Below, piece after piece: positions 43,890-55,523 of a stretch of DNA of 64,000 nucleotides. Source of the DNA: Triticum aestivum (lineage: Eukaryota > Streptophyta > Magnoliopsida > Poales > Poaceae); contig NC_057801.1 of NCBI RefSeq assembly GCF_018294505.1, positions 850,358,896 through 850,422,895 on the forward strand. The letters run 5' to 3'. How positions within the stretch are numbered: position 1 is the stretch's first letter; each line of letters begins with the position of its first letter. The translations under genes and the position numbers were made by a program. Below the pieces are notes generated by a model. It was not told the DNA's origin. It saw only the letters and a program-made list of their open reading frames with translations, and searched no databases.

Positions 43890-45047
43890 GGGCGTTGCTA
43901 CAAATCATCCGGCTTACGCGAGCCAACTTTAAACCTCCTCGTGAGCCGTTAGATGAGGCTTTGTGCAGCCGTCTGTTATGCCAGCTAGGGCACGTGCACA
44001 ACCCAACAAATTGACTGCTCGTCTCTCGGGCGAAAAACCTGTTCACCGCTCGCAGCTCCCATGGCAGCACCCGGGCGACACCGAGGGCGCCCGATGGCTC
44101 CGGCAGCGCTTGATTGCAGCTCCAGCGGCACTTCGTTGCAACTCCGGTGATGCTTCCTTGCAACTCCGGCGAAGCTTCAACGACCCCCCGCCGCGCTTCA
44201 TTGCAGCTCCGGCAGCCCCCCTATGCTTCGTCGCAAAACCGGCGAGCCCCCATCTGCAGCAGCCGCCAATCGCTTGAAGCATCTGACCGTCGCGCGGCCG
44301 TCGCCCCTCGCATCAGTGCCGTTGCAGCACCTCCGCCGTTGAGTTTGGCACCGTGTTGCAGCACCGCGACCACCACCCCTTGCTGCCCGCAGCACGGCGT
44401 TGCAGCGCCGGTGGCGCCACCTCACAGCGCTGGATCTTGCCGTCTCGCAGCATCGGAAGCGGGAGAGAAGCAGCACGACGCGGGGAAGCTTTCTGGCGTG
44501 GTGCTCTTTGCGTGTTATGGTGGTGGATTCGATGGGATCGAGAGGTGTGACTTGTGAGAGAGATGAGAGATGGGATTGAGAGAAGAGCTCAGGGGAACCT
44601 GCCAAACGCACGAGCTGCATCTAGTACGGCGAAGAGAGATGGAGAAGAAAGGGGAAAGTGAAAGGATAAGGCAGGGATGGGAAGCGGTTTACCAGGCCCA
44701 CGAGCCACATGTCATGCTCTCGACGGGGCTTAAGCGACCGAGATATAAGTCGGATGAATTTAGGGCATGTACAATGGTTGATAAGACAGTCTTATCTTAA
44801 GTCTTGCATGTAATTTAGAGATGATAAAAATGTATGTCTACAATGGGTTATATCTTAGCCTTATCTTCAATAACTAGTCATTCCTTAAAACATGGTGACA
44901 CAAATTGTGCTAAGAGATCATCTCTTGTCTTATCTTAAATAAGAGAAGACAAGCCTTTTTTTATGAGTTCTCTCTCCTCCACCTCATCATTTATCCTACA
45001 TGGCACTCCTAAGATAGCACCATTTTACATGCCCTTAAACGTTTTCC
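43890..45047. mobile_element. Mutator-like non-autonomous element, 9-bp TSD (copy 2)
   Basis: Same element as 19137-20294, with CAAATTTTG at 43881-43889 and 45048-45056. It was already present before the duplication. Confidence 0.75.
44763..45034. mobile_element. Tourist-type MITE, TSD TTA (copy 2)
   Basis: Same element and target site as 20010-20281, nested in the MULE. Confidence 0.9.
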
Positions 45048-45236
45048 CAAATTTTGTCATAAACTCCTGGTTTGTGCTACCGTACAGTACCTGCCAGCGG
45101 GGTGTACTTTTTGCCTGAGTCGAAGTCCTCACAACCTGAATTAATCTACAACTTCTTTTCACTATTCTAGGCCCAACTCCACTTCTGGCCCGGCCTACGT
45201 ACTATCTAGCTCTGGCTCATCCACATCCGTCCTTCC

Positions 45237-45499
45237 ATGGGCACTGCCACTCCTGGCTACTATTCCCACGACTGCGAGATCATCCACGGCGATGTTCTCC
45301 GCCCGCCACCCCTGAGCCCTGTCCATTTCTACGGGCATGTATTGTGAGTGTTATCTCAGTGTGTTGCATTTGGACTACAGGTTCAGGGAATACGCTGGCC
45401 TACATCCTGGTCGTCTTCTCGACGATAGGCATCGGCCGGTCCCTGGTCCAGTCGCTGGTCATCGTGCCGACACGGGAGCTCGACATTAAGGTCCGGTGA
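45237..45499 (+). pseudogene. DEAD-box RNA helicase gene scrap (copy 2)
   Basis: Duplicate of 20484-20746. It carries the same Lys-to-Asn change in motif I (GSGNT), the same PTREL motif Ia and the same early stop, so the lesion predates the duplication. Confidence 0.55.
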
Positions 45500-45682
45500 C
45501 AGACCTTATATAGTATTATCATTAAGGTTAGGTGACACCGTGACAGCCTTATCATTCAGGTCAGGTGACCGACCTTGTAACCCATTATCTACATACAATC
45601 AATCTCTAATGACAGTACCCAGCCTTATAGAACACTCCTCGCGAAAAGAATAATACTATTGCACAGGTGCTCAGTTCACCCC

Positions 45683-46503
45683 CTCGAACATTTTGTTCAA
45701 GCGGAATTTGATTCGCCTCCGGCAAAATCTTCTATCCCACCTAGATACGATTAACCTAACACAAAGTTGGGATGTCTTTTACTGGAATCTCATTACATCT
45801 GGGTCTTTCACAATGGAGTCTATGTACCAAACTTTAATGCATTCTAAAAACCGGTTAATAATAACTGAAAAATTGAGAAGTCCAAGATTGCACAAAATAT
45901 TAAATTCTTCATGTGGTATCTCCGAAAGGGAGTAGTGCTAACCAAACACAACCTCGCACGTCGCAACCGGCGAGCAAGAAGTGCAGATTTTGTACTCTTG
46001 AAGACATAATCAAACACCTCTTCTTCTATTGCAAGTTTGCTCGTACTACATGGCAAGCCATCCAAATAGCGACAAATTTGTGTGCACCAAGTGTTGCCAA
46101 TATTTTTTGTCACTGGTTGGATCGTATTTCAAAAAGGTTTAGAATGCATATAAGAGTTGGATCGTATGTCTTGCAATGGTTACCTTGCCTATGTAGAAAT
46201 GATCTCATTTTTTATGATGAGAATACATATATTAAGCAGGTTATTTTCTGATGTAAGCACTCGCTTCGTATGTGGCAAACACAACAACGAGCGGAGTACC
46301 AACCGATGTTCAAGGCGGTGTGTACTCGGTTGAAGTAGGTAGCCACGGAGGTTTTTGCCAAACATGGGTGGCGGTATAATCTCCAAATCGGTCCACCATC
46401 CTTTTTGGCATAGGTTTAGTGTCGGTCTATAGGACTCTACTGCTGCTAATATGTTGGTTCTTTTTTCTCTCTGTCAGACTTTCAGTGTTTGGCTATGTGC
46501 ATC
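45683..46503 (+). mobile_element. LINE 3' fragment, zf-RVT region (copy 2)
   Basis: Duplicate of 20930-21750, with the same frame break and the same junction to the FAR1-like fragment. Confidence 0.7.
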
Positions 46504-47583
46504 TTAGGTGTGAATTCTAATCCCTGCGGCTCTCATGGACAATATCTCAAATTTCGGTACTCTTCGATTTTTTTTGTGGGACCAAAGAAAAGGTACCTCA
46601 TCCGGTCTTGCTAGCATATGGCAATGCTTGTCCTTAAAACTTTCAACATACCAAATCCCACGCTTTTCGTCAAGCTTCACGGTCATGTGCGCTTCGCAGT
46701 TGTAGCGTGTCTCGGGTCTGAGCCTACGGGTGCGTCCTTCCTCGGTTAGCAACTTGATGTCACGTTTCCCTTCTCTGGAACAAAGAAATCGCCTGTAACG
46801 CATACGATGTGACTAAGTTTTTCTATACCTGACCTTATCCTTTCTAATGCTGAAACTAGTATCTCTAGCATAGCTGTTGTACAAATCGAAAGCAACATCT
46901 TGAGACATAAAATTAATTTCTATTATCTTCATGCACATATCCCTCTTATCATCTGCATGGGCAGTATCTTGGACATTCTCTTTCCCCTCATCTTCCGTCA
47001 CCTACACAATCAAAACATAGCCATGAAATTAGTTTTGTATGGTTTAACATTACTCCATACAACACTGATCACATACATACATCACTCATGATGACCGCCG
47101 ACTGCAACTCCCTAGAGTCAGGTGCATCTAATGATTCATCATCAAGGCATGTCTCCTCGTCGGATTCACCATAATAGTCATACGCATTGTGAGATCCTAA
47201 AATGAGCTAAAAAATACAACACAAATACATAATTAGTTATCATATGAAATTCAAGGAAAAACTCAATTTGCATGCGAACAAAAAATTCCACTTCCATACC
47301 TGACTAATGTAATCTTCATTCGAGACCTCAGAGTTGTTTTCTTGACCATCATCATGCTCATCCATCTATAAATTTTCAACACAAAAATATAATGTTGTCG
47401 AGTGCCACCAAAAAATTATAACATGATAATGCCACTCACATTAAGATCTTCCCCTTCGTTCCCATTCTCTGACCAATCTCCGTGATCTGAATTTTCATCA
47501 TCTGACCAATCATCTATCCAGTCTTTCAGCACTTGTCCAAACTCCATATCTACCATGATATCAGTTAACTCATTGTACGCCAT
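46504..47583 (-). pseudogene. FAR1/FHY3-type gene, N-terminal part only (copy 2)
   Basis: Duplicate of 21751-22830, with the same exon borders, the same 36-bp putative intron (46793-46828) and the same truncation. One residue differs in the FAR1 region (EINFMSQ here, EITFMSQ in copy 1). Single-base changes also occur in presumed introns (for example AAATTGTAAC versus AAATTATAAC). Confidence 0.65.
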
Positions 47584-48456
47584 TTCCTATAATAAATAGT
47601 AAGTATCATCACATGTGCAAACAATATCAATAATGAAATAGAGAACACCACGAACGTAAGTAAACTACTCCAACAGAGAGCGTTCAGATCATGCAAACCT
47701 AGTAACAAAGATGGCCACGGCACCCGTCATGATCACTTTGGATCGCAAGGAACAGCACCACCAAACCTAGATCTATGATTACCTGTGCCGCCTGATACCT
47801 AGGTTAGCCGCCGCATCAAATAAGGATACACGTCGTGCACACAGCCGTCGCTATGTTAACCCTAGACATAGAACCCAGATCACGAGGACCACCACTACCG
47901 GAACAAGATCCAGGATGTCCTGCGCTGCCGGGTAGCTAGGTTAACCACTACCATGAAAACGGTGGCAGTTCATTCGATGTTGATGCGATCGAAACAAAAG
48001 GGGGACGCGGGATGCGGTACCTGCGAGCACTGGAGATTCACGATGGTGACGCGCGCACTGTCCGACGAGATCGCCGGTGATGAGATGGCCGGCGCCAATA
48101 TTTGTAAAGAGCCTCAACTAGGGTACTGCGTGAATTATGGAGATGCCTGAATGATTGGATTCGTCAGGTCGTACGTGGTCGTGGGGTCGTATGATGTTTT
48201 TTTGGGCGGGGGGGGGAGGAGAGGGTATTATACATATATGGTCTAGGTTATACGTGTTAGACAGGGCTTGGATCTGGGCTACGACGGGCCAGGGAAAAAG
48301 TAAACTCACGAGGGACAAGGATACCCCTGGGAAACTGAGTTAGGGGGGAGAGCACTGAAGCAACGGTCCTGGAACATTGTAATGACGGGCAACACCGTTG
48401 GCCTCAATGACATGTCGGTCTCGGAGCCGTCAATTGAGAGGCTTGGAGACATGTAA
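47584..48456. other. Upstream region of the FAR1-like fragment; no supported gene (copy 2)
   Basis: Duplicate of 22831-23699. The G-run near 48206 reads GGGCGGGGGGGGG here and is pure G in copy 1, with extra T before it, accounting for the four-base change in offset. Confidence 0.3.
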
Positions 48457-49928
48457 TGAGCTTCTTTGGGTGTTGCTTTGCTGGAATTTTGTCTATTTTG
48501 GACCAGCCCAATAGCAGTTTCAGAAATTCCTAATAAATCCTAGAGGCCCACGCAGCCCATTCGTGCAAGGCAAGAGGTGGAACTAAAGTTTAGTCTCACA
48601 TTGCTAGTTTAGAGGGAGTTGGACCTTTTTACAAGGGAGGTTCTTTCCCCACATGTATGAGCATGAGAACAAGAGGGACATCCACGCGTGCTCCTCCGCC
48701 ACCGCCCGCCTCGGCATGATGCGCCGCGGGTTGCGGGAATGAGCCGATGTCTAAATTTTTGCCACGCACGACATGTTTACAAAAGGTCACACGGAAGCTG
48801 AAAAGTTTTTGCGATAGTGGAGTTTGAATGCGAACGGTGCAGCCCTTCGGCTGCTGGCTGTTCGCTTCATCTTAGTCTCTTTGTTTCACCTTCCGTCGTT
48901 GCCCTCTCGCCTCCTTCTCTTGCGCCTATAAAAGGGAGGTCGCTCCTCTCAGAGAGACGTACCAGAACTCATTCTTCCTCTCGCCACGGGTTCCTTAACA
49001 CTGTGCTGCTGCTATGATCTTCCTCATCCCGGCTTGCGGCGTGCACTGCAGGTCGGGACAGTAGGCCTCCGAAACCGCACCTCTTTGAGTCCTGTACGGG
49101 ACAAGAGTGACAAGGTTTTGGGGAGCGCTCTGCGCGACTACTTACTTCTTCGTCACGGAAGCTGCGGACTCCGACGACTACTTCCCCGACGTCGACAACC
49201 TCCTCGATGACATGGCTACCGAGGACACCGACCCGAAGTCCAGTGCTACTGTTGCTGCTACTATCCCGTACTTGTTCTTGTTTTTTCTGTTAGAGGTTCT
49301 GCCACAGTTCCTTGTTCTAGTCTTTGCCCTAGACATGATAGGTTCTACTTCATATATGCAACTTGGTCTACTGTCTACTCTAGAGATGTTTGGTTCTAGT
49401 TTATATTTGCAGATGTTATTTGCCTTCTCTCTATCAGATCGCATGACTTGCTTTATCTCTGCTATTTTAGTCATGCTTTATCTAGTATTTCCGTTAATAA
49501 AATCATATGGTAAATTGCTCATATTTCCAACAATTCAAAAACCTTATGATAGGCAATTTACTCCAAGTGGTTTTGCTGCTTCCATGAGACCTCCTATGTT
49601 TGAGGGTATCCACTATAAGAGATGGCGAGTGAGAGTTGTCTTATGGTTTCAAACCATGAGTTGCTATGACACAACTCTTGGCAAACCTGAAGGAGAGCAA
49701 GATGCTCAACATGCACAAGCTTTTCAGAAAATGGATACCTTGTTTAAGGCTGCCCTCTTGAGTGTTCTTGGTGAGAACATAGTTGATGCTTATGCGTCAA
49801 TTGATAATGGAAAAGATATGTGGGACGCACTCCGGGCCAAGTTTGGGGTCTCGGATGCTGGCACTGAGCTGTATATCATGCTAAATTTTTGTTCAACTAA
49901 ATCACAAAATAACCAAGGATCGAACTAA
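48457..49928 (+). mobile_element. Copia retrotransposon 5' fragment with partial gag (copy 2)
   Basis: Duplicate of 23700-25172. With one T fewer at about 49118, the frame from 49107 stays open through the gag core to 49928 (273 codons). The TATA-like TATAAAAG is at 48927-48934. The element is truncated after gag as in copy 1. Confidence 0.6.
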
Positions 49929-50798
49929 AATTGGTAAGGGCAGTAAAAGTGATGGTGATACGATCCCGGGGCATCTCCCCCAAGCATGGTGCTCACGAAA
50001 CTAATACTCGAATTCCACATGCATGTCTCCGGGTTGAGGTAGTGGGTGTTCCTCTTCCTCAGAGCTATCATCCTTTGTTTCATTCATGTTGGCGTCTTTC
50101 TCCTCATCCGTGGTCCAACCATAATTGTCCACCTCTCCATAGACCTTAGACTTTGCAATATAGTCAGCAACATAGTTCTCCCCTCTGAATATTGAGACGA
50201 CATATTTTCAGATCTGTTAGGAAAACAACATGAAACAAGAATAGAGGATTTTTCCGCGACACTAGGGAGCCGCCTGTGAGCCAAGGAGCGCCACAGCCGT
50301 TAGCCGCTGTCACCGCCGGAAGGTAGTACCACGGCCACAGACCCACGCGGATGAAGCCGGTGCCTCCTGCCAGCTATACCTGGCCGTCAAAGCGCGGGAG
50401 CGCATGACCACATTGCTGCTTGGAGCACCGTCGTACCTGCGCACTGCCGCCGCCCACGTGTCGTTGCGCCGCAGCGCCCAGCACCAGCGCCGCCTCCCGC
50501 TCCGAGAGGAGGCCTGCACCGCCCCACCTTGTGGGAGACCACCAGCGCCCCGCCGCCTCTGGCGCCGACCGGGCTTTCCCCGTCCGCGCCCTCTAGCAGC
50601 GACGAAGCAGGAGAAGGGGGGAGGGAGGGCTTGGAGGCGGCGCTGTCGGAGGCCCTCCCCATCACCTTGTGGGGGCGGCGTGGGAAGGGAGTGGGGAAAG
50701 CACTGTCGACGGATCTCCAATTCACCACCATTTTCAGTGACTTAGGTGAGTAATATGTGTTGTTGAAGTTAATAGCTTGCTACATTGCTTTCAGGTCA
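49929..50798. other. Unassigned sequence left of CACTA (copy 2)
   Basis: Duplicate of 25173-26042. It includes the acidic minus-strand tail and the GC-rich multi-frame-open block. No function can be assigned. Confidence 0.3.
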
Positions 50799-50817
50799 CA
50801 CTGGTAGAAAAAGAGGC
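50799..50817 (+). repeat. CACTA left terminal inverted repeat
   Basis: CACTGGTAGAAAAAGAGGC pairs with the reverse complement of 59832-59849, differing at a few positions (TAG versus TGG, GAGGC versus GGGC). Confidence 0.9.
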
Positions 50818-50829
50818 TTCCGTCCAGCC

Positions 50830-51036
50830 CCATTAGTCGCGAAACTGTAGGAACCGCGACTAATGAAGTCTTTAGTCGCGGTTCGGCAGACGAACCGCGA
50901 CCCAAGGCCTGGGCCCAGGGCGCTCGGTGGCCAGCTGGTGCACGTGAGGGGCTTTAGTCGCGGTTGGCCAGGCCAACCGCGACTAAAGGTGCGCAAAGGC
51001 CTTTAGTCGCGGTTGTCCAGGCCAACCGCGACTAAA
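50830..51036 (+). promoter_or_regulatory. Left subterminal palindromes of CACTA (putative protein-binding repeats)
   Basis: Several hairpins of the form TTTAGTCGCGGTTGG...CCAACCGCGACTAAAG lie immediately upstream of the transposase TATA box. In En/Spm the TNPA-type protein binds repeated subterminal motifs and also regulates the promoter. The same role here is an inference from position and repetition. Confidence 0.7.
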
Positions 51037-51046
51037 GCTCCTCCCC

Positions 51047-51054
51047 TATATATA
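51047..51054 (+). promoter_or_regulatory. TATA box of CACTA transposase (copy 2)
   Basis: TATATATA follows the last left subterminal palindrome by about 10-15 bp and lies about 350 bp before the coding start. Confidence 0.5.
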
Positions 51055-51395
51055 CCAGTTCAGCACACTCACTTAGCCATTTGGTGCCACTTCTCTTCAC
51101 AAGCTTCACAAGGGGGTGTAGGTTTGCTTTTGGTTCCTCTTATGCACACAAGGTGTTTGATGAAATACCCTAAGAGGATGAAACAAACATGATATGAAGT
51201 GTTGGAGCCACACTTGAGGTTCCTCATTTATTTTTTCCTCCTCGATCGCGGTTAGCAACTTGAACCTTTCATGCATGTGTGTCATTGATAAAATATGCAT
51301 GTGTGCAGTTCATTGTTTAATTTATATTGTTTGTAGCTAGTTAGTTTAACAAATGCATGATGGTTAATTATATATTTTATATTATAATAATGCAG

Positions 51396-54300
51396 ATGAA
51401 TCGGCAATGGATGTACGGTAACCGACTCTCCGGCGAGTTCACTACGGGTTTGAAAGATTTCCTCGTAGTGGCTAATGCGAACAAGCAGGGGGGTTTTGTT
51501 ATCTGTCCATGTGTTATCTGTAAGAATCAGAAGGGTTACTCTTCCTCAAGAGATGTTCACATGCATCTGCTTCGGCACGGTTTCATGCCAAGCTATAATT
51601 GTTGGACCAAGCATGGAGAAAGAGGGGTTATAATGGAAGAAGATGAAGAAGGGGATGATTTCATCGATGAAAGCTATCTTGCTCATTTCGGTGATACTTT
51701 CATGGAGGATGCTGAAGGTGAAGGGGAAGGTGAAGAAGAGGCACGTGATGATCCCGTTGATGATCTTGGTCGGACCATTGCTGATGCACGGAGACGCTGC
51801 GAAACTGAAAAGGAGAGGGAGAATTTGGATCGCATGTTAGAGGATCACAGAAAGGCGCTGTACCCCGGATGCGATGATGGTCTGAAAAAGCTGGGCTGCA
51901 CACTGGATTTGCTGAAATGGAAGGCAGAGGCAGGTGTAGCTGACTCGGCATTTGAAAACTTGCTGAAAATGTTGAAGAATATGTTTCCAAAGGATAACGA
52001 GTTGCCCGCCAGTACGTACGAAGCAAAGAAGGTTGTCTGCCCTCTAGGTTTAGAGGTTCTGAAGATACATGCATGCATCAACGACTGCATCCTCTACCGC
52101 GGTGAATACGAGAATTTGAATGAATGCCCGGTATGCACTGCATTGCGTTATAAGATCAGAGGCGATGACCCTGGTGACGATGTTGAGGGCCAGAAACCCA
52201 GGAAGAGGGTTCCCGCCAAGGTGATGTGGTATGCTCCTATAATACCACGGTTGAAACGTCTGTTCAGGAACAAAGAGCATGCCAAGTTGTTGCGATGGCA
52301 CAAAGAGGACCGTAAGTCGGACGGGGAGTTGAGACACACCGCAGATGGAACGCAATGGAGAAAGATCGACAGATGGTTCAAAGATTTTGCAGCTGACGCA
52401 AGGAACATAAGATTTGCTCTAAGTACGGATGGCATGAATCCTTTTGGCGAGCAGAGCTCTAGCCATAGCACCTGGCCCGTGACTCTATGCATCTACAACC
52501 TTCCTCCTTGGTTGTGCATGAAGCGGAAGTTCATTATGATGCCAGTGCTCATCCAAGGTCCGAAGCAACCCGGCAACGACATCGATGTGTACCTAAGGCC
52601 ATTAGTTGATGAACTTTTACAGCTGTGGGGTGGTGTCCGTGTGTGGGATGAGCACAAACAAGAGGAATTTGACCTACGAGCGTTGCTTTTCGTAACCATC
52701 AACGATTGGCCTGCTCTTAGTAACCTTTCGGGACTGTCAAATAAGGGATACAATGCATGCACGCACTGCTTACATGAGACTGAAAGTGTACATTTGCCAA
52801 ATTGTAAGAAGAACGTGTACCTTGGGCATCGTCGATTTCTTCCGAAAATTCATCCAGTAAGAAAGAAAGGCAAGCATTACAACGGCAAGGCAGATCACCG
52901 GCCGAAGCCTGCGGAACGCACTGGTGCTGAGGTATTTGATATGGTCAAGGATTTGAAAGTCATCTTTGGAAAGGGTCCTGGCGGACAATCAGTTCCGAAG
53001 GGAGCTGACGGGTACGCAGCCATGTGGAAGAAGAAATCTATATTCTGGGAGCTAGAATATTGGAAAGTCCTAGATGTCCGCTCTGCAATCGACGTGATGC
53101 ACGTTACGAAGAATATTTGCGTGAACCTCCTAAGCTTCTTGGGCGTGTATGGGAAGACAAATGATACAAAGGAAGCACGGCAGGACCAGCAACGTTTGAA
53201 AGACCCTGATGACCGGCATCCGGAATGGTTTCAAGGTCGTGCCAGCTACGCTCTGACCAAAGAAGAGAAGGTCATCTTTTTTGAATGCCTGAGCAGTATG
53301 AAGGTCCCGTCTGGATTCTCGTCCAATATAAAGGGAATAATAAACATGGCGGAGAAAAAGTTCCAAAACCTGAAGTCTCACGACTGCCACGTGATTATGA
53401 CGCAATTGCTTCCGATTGCTTTGAGGGGGCTCCTGCCGGAAAATGTTCGAGTAGCCATTGTGAAGCTATGTGCATTCCTCAATGCAATCTCTCAGAAGGT
53501 AATCAATCCAGAAGTTCTACCACGGTTACAGAACGATGTGATCCAATGTCTTGTCAGTTTCGAGTTGGTGTTCCCGCCATCCTTCTTCAATATTATGACG
53601 CACCTCCTGGTTCACCTAGTCGAAGAGATTTTCGTTCTCGGTCCTGTATTTCTACACAATATGTTCCCCTTCGAGAGGTTCATGGGAGTATTAAAGAAAT
53701 ATGTTCGTAACCGTGCTAGGCCAGAAGGAAGCATCGCCAAGGGCTATGGAAATGAGGAGGTAATTGAGTTTTGTGTTGACTTTGTTCCTGACCTTAAGCC
53801 GATTGGTCTTCCTCGATCGCGGCACGAGGGGAGACTAAGTGGAAAAGGCACGATCGGAAGGAAATCAACGATATGTATGGACGGCCATTCTCTGACTGAA
53901 GCACACCACACTGTACTGACCAATTCCAGCTTGGTGGCTCCGTACTTTGAGAAACACAAGAATATTTTACGCTCGGACAACCCGGGGAAGCCTGAATCCT
54001 GGATTAGGAAGGCCCACATGGAGACTTTCGGCAGTTGGTTGAAAAAACATTTAATGAATGACAATGATGTTGTAGATCAGCTGTACATGTTGGCCAAGAC
54101 ACCATCTTCGACTATAACGACTTTCCAAGGGTACGAGATAAATGGGAATACATTTTACACGATCGCCCAAGATAAAAAGAGCACCAACCAAAACAGTGGT
54201 GTCCGCTTTGATGCAGCAACCGAGAATGGGCAAAAGGTCACATATTATGGTTACATAGAGGAGATATGGGAACTTGACTATGGACCCTCCTTTAAGGTCC

Positions 54301-54716
54301 CTTTGTTCCGGTGCAAATGGTTCAAGCTAACAGGAGGTGGGGTAAAGGTGGACCAGCAATACGGAATGACAATGGTGGATTTCAACAATCTTGGTTACCT
54401 TGACGAACCATTCGTCCTAGCGAAAGATGTCGCTCAGGTTTTCTATGTGAAGGACATGAGTAGCAAACCGAGGAAACGGAAAGATAAGAAAACGATCAGT
54501 GCATCATGCGATGATCCAAATCGCCACATTGTTCTTTCAGGGAAAAGAAACATCGTGGGAGTGGAGGACAAGACAGACATGTCAGAAGATTATAATATGT
54601 TTGCTGAAATTCCGCCCTTCAAAGTGAACACCGACCCAAGCATTAAGTTAAATGATGAGGATGCTCCATGGATACGGCACAATCGTAAGCAAGCAGGGAC
54701 ACAAGGGAAGAAATGA
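51396..54716 (+). CDS. CACTA transposase, TNP2/TNPD type, 1106 residues, intact frame
   Basis: The start is the ATG at 51396 (MNRQWMYGNRLSGEF), directly after ATAATGCAG, which looks like a leader-intron acceptor. An in-frame ATG 39 bp upstream would be intronic. Residues 1-72 match the transposon-associated N-terminal domain (CPCVICKNQKG, HMHLLRHGF). The TNP2 (Transposase_21) domain spans about 210-430, with STDGMNPFG near residue 345 and VTINDWPALSNLSG. A DUF4218-like region lies about 665-790 (MTHLLVHLVEEI, FERFMGVLKKYVRNRARPEG). A DUF4216-like region lies about 910-990 (YYGYIEEIWELDY). These proteins cut and join CACTA ends. Length and domain order are normal, and there is no internal stop. 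Copy 1 shows what an inactivated sibling looks like. Confidence 0.9.
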   Translation: MNRQWMYGNRLSGEFTTGLKDFLVVANANKQGGFVICPCVICKNQKGYSSSRDVHMHLLRHGFMPSYNCWTKHGERGVIMEEDEEGDDFIDESYLAHFGDTFMEDAEGEGEGEEEARDDPVDDLGRTIADARRRCETEKERENLDRMLEDHRKALYPGCDDGLKKLGCTLDLLKWKAEAGVADSAFENLLKMLKNMFPKDNELPASTYEAKKVVCPLGLEVLKIHACINDCILYRGEYENLNECPVCTALRYKIRGDDPGDDVEGQKPRKRVPAKVMWYAPIIPRLKRLFRNKEHAKLLRWHKEDRKSDGELRHTADGTQWRKIDRWFKDFAADARNIRFALSTDGMNPFGEQSSSHSTWPVTLCIYNLPPWLCMKRKFIMMPVLIQGPKQPGNDIDVYLRPLVDELLQLWGGVRVWDEHKQEEFDLRALLFVTINDWPALSNLSGLSNKGYNACTHCLHETESVHLPNCKKNVYLGHRRFLPKIHPVRKKGKHYNGKADHRPKPAERTGAEVFDMVKDLKVIFGKGPGGQSVPKGADGYAAMWKKKSIFWELEYWKVLDVRSAIDVMHVTKNICVNLLSFLGVYGKTNDTKEARQDQQRLKDPDDRHPEWFQGRASYALTKEEKVIFFECLSSMKVPSGFSSNIKGIINMAEKKFQNLKSHDCHVIMTQLLPIALRGLLPENVRVAIVKLCAFLNAISQKVINPEVLPRLQNDVIQCLVSFELVFPPSFFNIMTHLLVHLVEEIFVLGPVFLHNMFPFERFMGVLKKYVRNRARPEGSIAKGYGNEEVIEFCVDFVPDLKPIGLPRSRHEGRLSGKGTIGRKSTICMDGHSLTEAHHTVLTNSSLVAPYFEKHKNILRSDNPGKPESWIRKAHMETFGSWLKKHLMNDNDVVDQLYMLAKTPSSTITTFQGYEINGNTFYTIAQDKKSTNQNSGVRFDAATENGQKVTYYGYIEEIWELDYGPSFKVPLFRCKWFKLTGGGVKVDQQYGMTMVDFNNLGYLDEPFVLAKDVAQVFYVKDMSSKPRKRKDKKTISASCDDPNRHIVLSGKRNIVGVEDKTDMSEDYNMFAEIPPFKVNTDPSIKLNDEDAPWIRHNRKQAGTQGKK

Positions 54717-54830
54717 TGTGTAATCATTTATTGTATCAAACCTTTTGTCAAACCTTCAAGGGATTTTAAAATAAATTAGTTTTATTTTTCTGATTTTTTT
54801 GATATATAATTGTATTTTTAAGATTTGAAA

Positions 54831-55101
54831 ATGAAGAAAAAAACAGAAGAAAAAAACAGAAGAAAAAAGCAAACAGAAGAAAAACATAAGAAAAAAGGAA
54901 AAACAGAAGAAAAAAACAGAAGAAAAAGGAAAAAGGAAAAAGGAAGAAAAAAACAGAAGAAAAAACAGAAGAAAAAGGAAGAAAAAAACAGAAGAAAAAA
55001 ACAGAAGAAAAAAGGAAAAACAGAAGAAAAAACAAACAGAAGAAAACATAAGAAAAAACAGAAGAAAAAAGGAAAAAGGAAAAAAGGAAGAAAAAAGAAA
55101 A
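54831..55101 (+). repeat. Purine-only GAAGAAAAA repeat tract (copy 2)
   Basis: Same composition as 29212-29458, with a few more repeat units and a different unit order in the middle. It lies in the 3' flank of the transposase gene. Confidence 0.9.
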
Positions 55102-55339
55102 TATGCCACCTACTGGGCCACCACGGCCTGAATACGACTAGAAACCCATTAAAGGGCCAGGATTCAGGCCCGCAGAAGGCCCAATAGGCCCACAGGCACA
55201 CAGTGACAGAATAGGCCCGTAAGCCTGCATTTGAGAGGAGCTCGAAGTGGTAAGCGCAGCCGCGCTTATAAACCACTGTCGAAGCCTCTCGGCTAGCGAG
55301 GTGGGACTAAACATCCCACCGCACCGCGCCAGTTCTAGC

Positions 55340-55490
55340 ACAGCCCTTTAGTCGCGGTTGGGGAGGCGGACCGCGACTAAAGGATACCTTTAGTCGCGGT
55401 TGGGGTGGCGGGCCGCGACTAAAGGGTCTTTCTGCGCGGGAACGGAGGCGGCGCCAAAACCCTTTAGTCGCGGTTGGGAGGCGGTTTTGC
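55340..55490 (+). repeat. Internal array of TTTAGTCGCGGTTGG palindromes
   Basis: Three copies of the subterminal motif (TTTAGTCGCGGTTGGGG...CCGCGACTAAAGG) occur well inside the element, between the two genes. The same array is at 29702-29845 in copy 1. Such motifs are normally confined to the ends, so this may be a promoter for the second gene or the remains of a nested related element. Confidence 0.75.
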
Positions 55491-55523
55491 AGTTTTGCCA
55501 CTTCCCATTCTGCTCTCTCTCGA

